Assembly: GCF_014698965.1 (NCBI RefSeq)
Contig: NZ_JACXAE010000040.1
Span: forward strand, 1-64,000
DNA: 64,000 nt
From: Iningainema tapete BLCC-T55
GTDB taxonomy: Bacteria; Cyanobacteriota; Cyanobacteriia; Cyanobacteriales; Nostocaceae
Direction: 5' to 3'
The notes under the pieces are model-generated. The model was not told the origin of the DNA, made no database searches, and was given only the letters and a program-made list of their open reading frames with translations. Both the position numbers and the translations under genes were made by a program. The stretch's first letter is position 1. Each line of letters opens with the position of its first letter. This document shows positions 59,960-64,000 of this stretch, one piece after another.

Positions 59960-60280
59960 ATGATGATTGTAACCACAGGTAATGATATTGCGGGACGCAC
60001 AATTACAAATTATCTCGGAGTTGTGCGCGGAATCGTTGTGCGTTCCCCAACAATCGGGCAAGGAATTATGGGTAGTTTAAAACAGGTCGTTGGTGGTAAT
60101 AATGAAACTTACGCTGACGTTTGTGAAGCAGCTCGTCTAGAAGCTTATGAGCGGATGGTACAACAGGCACAATTAAAGAGTGCTGACGCAATAATTTGTA
60201 TGCGCTATGATGCAACGGAATTTGCTCAGGGAGTAACTGAGGTACTGGCTTATGGCACTGCGGTCAAGCTTAATTCATAA
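59960..60280 (+). CDS. YbjQ/UPF0145 family protein
   Basis: GRTITNYLGVVRGIVVRSPTIGQGI...EAYERMVQQAQLKSADAIICMRYDA. Confidence 0.88.
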   Translation: MMIVTTGNDIAGRTITNYLGVVRGIVVRSPTIGQGIMGSLKQVVGGNNETYADVCEAARLEAYERMVQQAQLKSADAIICMRYDATEFAQGVTEVLAYGTAVKLNS

Positions 60281-60334
60281 AATTATACTTTAAAACTTTG
60301 AACTTGAGAAAGCTTGAGTCATTTAAGGTTGGGT

Positions 60335-63300
60335 TCAAGTTATTTCCATCTCCTTTCTTTTAGGTTCTTTGGAATTTGCTTCTAAGACAGGGGATTGTAG
60401 TTGGGTTTCTGTTTGCTTTTGGATAATCATCTCCTGCAATTGCAGTGCGCCTGCTTCTGTTAGGGGTAAGACTTCTTCTCCGGTATGAATATTGCCTTTG
60501 CAGATGGTTCGTTTGGACTCTGTGCGCACGAAGAAGTCACCATTGGGTTGGACGTAAGCATTCCAACTGTTGCCGATTTTGAACTGTTTTGTTTCAGTAT
60601 TATCTGGTTTTATTTCTTGCTTCCGTTTGTACGTATTGCTGACGGCTTCAAAGAGCAAGTCTTGCATTTCTTTGCGCCAATCTGAGCTAATATTAAGGTG
60701 GGTGGTTGTATCTGTTTGGGTTTCGCTCATGTCTGTGTTCAAGCGAATAGAATTAGGGTCAATATTGAGTACAACGGCAGCACCCAAAGGTGACAATGAA
60801 GCTTGGAATGTAGTGCCGATAGGTAGTTTAGGTGTGTCGGGGGCGAAGGTTCCCAGATTTTTCCCATCAATTTGAATAATGGGGATGCCATTGTAGCGGT
60901 AAAATTCTGGGTGTGATTCAGGAAGCTCGAAAGTGCCGACTTCTAGGGTGAGTTTCTGCTTTTTCCATTTTTTAGTAGCAAAGTCTTCATTGGCATAATC
61001 GTTGTACTTTATACCAAGTACTTTAATTTCCTCAAGTTGAAACTGTTGTAGTTGCTCTACAATTTCGTCCATAAATAAGTGGTAGGCGATCGCAGCTTTT
61101 CCCGGTTCAGTTCTCGATTCCACCCAAGCGCAGTCAGCAGGTGGTACAATCATTACATTGTCGGGCATTTTGATTTTGTCAATGTCGTTGTAATTGTTGC
61201 CGTATCTAGCTTCTAGCTTTTCGATTTGTAGTGGTGACAAGTCTTTTAAGGCAAATTCAACTAGCGGTAATGCTGGGTGAACTGTTGCTTCATATTCGAT
61301 GCCTTTTTGATCGAGAGATTCTTTCCATTCATTCACTTTCTTTCCAAATGGAACTTGCAGGACATAGACATCTCGCGGGAGTGCCTCATGGAGTAATTCG
61401 TAGTCTGGTTCAAGCGAAAATGTAATTTTTAGGGTTTTGGCAATCTTTAGACATTCCTCTCTGTGGCTATCGATGTCGAGTTTGGTATGTTGAGTATGCC
61501 AGGTAGCAGCGGCGGCGCGGAAGCGTTCTTCTGGTGTGGGGAACAACTCATCGATTTCGGCACGGTAGCTGTCGTAGAGTTTGCCTAACTCTTCATTGAA
61601 AGCGTCTTTGTCATCTCCAATGCGTTGGGCGATCGCAGCAATGTCTTGTTTAGATCGTTTTTTAAGTTCTTCTGCCCATTCTAGTTCATCTATGCCGAGT
61701 GTTTCTTTGGGGAACAGATACCGAAATTCGTGACGTTCTCGGTGTCGAATACGTGTAGCTTCCCAGCAAGGATTTACCGCTTCTCTTGGGATGACATTAA
61801 TGGGGTTTGCTCCTTCGGCTGGCATAGGGAAGGTTTTGTAAAGTCGGTTGTCTTTTTTGAAGTCGAAGAAGTAACTTGGATGAGCTTCCGACCATTTTTT
61901 CGAGTCAGGTAGTAAGTTTTCCCCGTCGATTTCTTTAACATCCTCCAAGCGTTCTGCACTTTTTTGGTAATCAACTTCAGGTTGTAGTGCTATGAACAGG
62001 CGGTTGAGCAATTTTGTTTTCTTCCGCTCAAACAGTCGGGGGTTTTCATCTTCATTTGGGACTGATGATTGGACTCTTCCAATTGTTGTGGCGACTAGAC
62101 CAATTTTATTCTGGGAACTAGCTGCGGCTATGCTCGACAAAGTTTTATATTTTTGTTCCCCATTTTTATCTTTGACTGCGGTGTAGGGAACTTTAGGGCG
62201 CTGTTTAACTTCAGCATAGCGCCTGGGTTCTCCGGCGCGGAGAGTTTCAGCAGCAATATGTGGTAGCATTTTAGATGGAGCTACCACCATTTGGTCGCCG
62301 TCGAAGTCAGCTTGGTGGTATTCTTCAGCATCTTTTGGCTGCATGAAGACAACACCTTTGTATTTCATTAGTTCTGGTTTGTGAACGTTTGTATAACGTC
62401 GGATGTTGTCGCTGGAGACAATTGGAAAGCGAGTGGTGATAATATCGCCTTCTGGTAGATGGGGTACGCAGATTGTTCCTCTTTCCAAGTCTGTACTTGG
62501 CATAGCCATTCCAGAACTAAATTTGAAAGCTCCCTTGATTGCTAAGTCGCACCAGCGATTGGCGACGTATTGTCGCATAGCATCAGCAACAAAGGGGCTG
62601 TCGATCAAAAGACCGAATTTGTCGTTGCGTAGTAGAGTAACGAGCCGTAATTCTTGTTGCTCTTGGTTTTTATCAGTATTTTCCTCGGAAGATGAGCCAT
62701 CAACTGAGAGTGCAGCATGTTCCCTGGCACGCTGCTGTTTCTTGTCGTACTCTTCAACGATGTGTTTAGCTAGGGCGAGGGGGTTGCGTTGAAGCTGGGC
62801 TAATTTTTCGGCTTCTTTTCGGGTTGGTTCTACAAGGTCTTTCTTGAGAGCCTCTTCGCTGTACCAGATGCTAAATTGCCAGCTGTTGTCATAGTCAATT
62901 ACTTTAGCATTACCCCGGTTGCCCAATGCACTTCTGGGAAACTCATATTCGCCGCAAGGGATTAAATCAGGTAGCAGTGTTTTTTTAATACCTTTAATTG
63001 AGGAGCGATCCATGACAATATCAAACCCCTCTGCCTCTAATGTGGCATTGGGTAGTAGAGTGCCTTTAGCCAAGAAACTAGTTAGGGATTGCTCCGGGTT
63101 ATCTGCCCAATTTTCTAGCCAAGCAAAGCGAAATTGGAAGGGTCGGTTAGCTAAACCTCCCATGAGTTTAACAAGGCTGGGTGATATTTGTCCATGACAG
63201 TCTCCGGTTTTATATTTTTCGGCTTCTGCTTTCTCTTTGGGGTCTTTGCTGTTATAATCTACAATCTTGATCCTTAGACCTTCAATTTGCTCTGCTCCCT

Positions 63301-63667
63301 TAAAGCAGTTACTAACTAACAGAGAACCGTAGCGACAGGCGGTATCTTTTTCAGTTCGGAAGAGTTTGCCTATTTTAGCGCGTAGTTCATCATCTGCAAA
63401 GTAGTAGTTATTGCCAGAACTAAAGGCGAGTTGTCGTTTTACCTCATCGAAGGTTCTGGGTTTTAGATGTTTGGGGTCGGGGTTTTTCGAGTCAATTTTG
63501 ACCAGTACGAGAGATTCGAGTTCTTCTGGCTCAAACATGAGTTCCAGAAGAGAATTTTTGATAATTTCTGGTTCAGAAAGGAACTTTCCTTTACCGTTGT
63601 TATAAGAGCCGTCGAAAACTGGAATTTTGATGCCGATGTCTTGAATGACTTCTGTTGTTGGTATCAT
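60335..63667 (-). CDS. Single-chain two-barrel RNA polymerase-like protein (cellular RdRP/QDE-1, YonO, RNAP beta' superfamily)
   Basis: HQADFDGDQMVVAPS (62288-62308 encodes DFDGDQM) matches the RNAP catalytic loop; preceded by GDIITTRFPIVSSDNIRRYTNV...GVVFM; upstream TGDCHGQISPSLVKLMG, PFQFRFAWLENW, AKGTLLPN; downstream NKIGLVATTIG...LQPEVDYQKS. Confidence 0.82.
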   Translation of the reverse strand: MIPTTEVIQDIGIKIPVFDGSYNNGKGKFLSEPEIIKNSLLELMFEPEELESLVLVKIDSKNPDPKHLKPRTFDEVKRQLAFSSGNNYYFADDELRAKIGKLFRTEKDTACRYGSLLVSNCFKGAEQIEGLRIKIVDYNSKDPKEKAEAEKYKTGDCHGQISPSLVKLMGGLANRPFQFRFAWLENWADNPEQSLTSFLAKGTLLPNATLEAEGFDIVMDRSSIKGIKKTLLPDLIPCGEYEFPRSALGNRGNAKVIDYDNSWQFSIWYSEEALKKDLVEPTRKEAEKLAQLQRNPLALAKHIVEEYDKKQQRAREHAALSVDGSSSEENTDKNQEQQELRLVTLLRNDKFGLLIDSPFVADAMRQYVANRWCDLAIKGAFKFSSGMAMPSTDLERGTICVPHLPEGDIITTRFPIVSSDNIRRYTNVHKPELMKYKGVVFMQPKDAEEYHQADFDGDQMVVAPSKMLPHIAAETLRAGEPRRYAEVKQRPKVPYTAVKDKNGEQKYKTLSSIAAASSQNKIGLVATTIGRVQSSVPNEDENPRLFERKKTKLLNRLFIALQPEVDYQKSAERLEDVKEIDGENLLPDSKKWSEAHPSYFFDFKKDNRLYKTFPMPAEGANPINVIPREAVNPCWEATRIRHRERHEFRYLFPKETLGIDELEWAEELKKRSKQDIAAIAQRIGDDKDAFNEELGKLYDSYRAEIDELFPTPEERFRAAAATWHTQHTKLDIDSHREECLKIAKTLKITFSLEPDYELLHEALPRDVYVLQVPFGKKVNEWKESLDQKGIEYEATVHPALPLVEFALKDLSPLQIEKLEARYGNNYNDIDKIKMPDNVMIVPPADCAWVESRTEPGKAAIAYHLFMDEIVEQLQQFQLEEIKVLGIKYNDYANEDFATKKWKKQKLTLEVGTFELPESHPEFYRYNGIPIIQIDGKNLGTFAPDTPKLPIGTTFQASLSPLGAAVVLNIDPNSIRLNTDMSETQTDTTTHLNISSDWRKEMQDLLFEAVSNTYKRKQEIKPDNTETKQFKIGNSWNAYVQPNGDFFVRTESKRTICKGNIHTGEEVLPLTEAGALQLQEMIIQKQTETQLQSPVLEANSKEPKRKEMEIT

Positions 63668-63826
63668 TGTTAAATTGTTATTGATTGCTGTTGTTAACTA
63701 TAAAAATATGTATTTTCTAGCCTTCTTAACACAAGACAAGTCTATTAGTGATTAGTCGTTAGGAGGATTTTGAAGGTAAGTAAGGCAAGCAGTATTTTGA
63801 AGAAGTGATTTTAAGGGAATGCGATT

Positions 63827-64000
63827 ATGTACATCGGTAACGGGCGGGATGGAAAACCACATTTGAAAGTTTCGGACTTGGAACTGGAGGACGATGGGCT
63901 GTTGGAGGATGAAGGTGCGGGTGAAGTTGTAGAAATTTCTCCGGGCGAGCTGGAGAAGATAAAAGCAAGGAAAGGTAAAGTTAGGTTTGAGCGGGATAAT
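63827..64000 (+). CDS. Hypothetical protein, truncated by window end
   Basis: MYIGNGRDGKPHLKVSDLELEDDGLLEDEGAGEVVEISPGELEKIKARKGKVRFERDN..., open to the window edge. Confidence 0.5.
   Translation, partial: MYIGNGRDGKPHLKVSDLELEDDGLLEDEGAGEVVEISPGELEKIKARKGKVRFERDN

Noticed and set aside
60335-63667. Possibility that this gene is a standard RNAP beta' (RpoC1/RpoC2) subunit
   Set aside because: Lacks recognisable rpoC1/rpoC2 flanking motifs, has RdRP-like motifs on both sides of DFDGD in one chain, and sits in a plasmid accessory context.

Overview
The window reads as a cyanobacterial (Nostocales-like) large plasmid or plasmid-like accessory region. HIP1 GCGATCGC words are frequent. I see no rRNA, no complete tRNA and no CRISPR array. 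Main blocks: (i) a two-gene short prokaryotic Argonaute operon at 185-2855 whose APAZ-like partner starts with an effector-associated/adaptor-like segment instead of a recognisable TIR, SIR2 or nuclease; (ii) a helicase / NusG-type KOW / pentapeptide-repeat fusion at 3444-7178; (iii) plasmid-encoded replisome parts (HolA-like, DnaX, DnaN, Dda/RecD-like helicase) at 7766-13054; (iv) DNA-binding proteins, a MoxR-VWA/metallopeptidase-like pair, and a large DUF3854/CyRepA-like Rep gene with a repeat-rich putative origin at 21656-21810; (v) a conflict-system cluster: nSTAND-WD40 and CHAT proteins sharing an amyloid-like N/Q/G motif, plus an HTH-NB-ARC-WD40 protein (25988-35755); (vi) a conjugative T4SS gene block with a VirB6/TrbL-like gene split by one in-frame TAG, plus MobC (37968-50151); (vii) small cargo genes, a TA-like pair, a tyrosine recombinase and several gene relics (50819-60280); (viii) a 1110-aa protein at 60335-63667 carrying ADFDGDQM and other motifs of the two-barrel RNA polymerase superfamily (cellular RdRP/QDE-1, YonO, RNAP beta'). 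The strongest candidates for new biology are (viii), (i) and the CHAT/STAND amyloid pair in (v). All calls come from reading the sequence by eye; no database searches were run.
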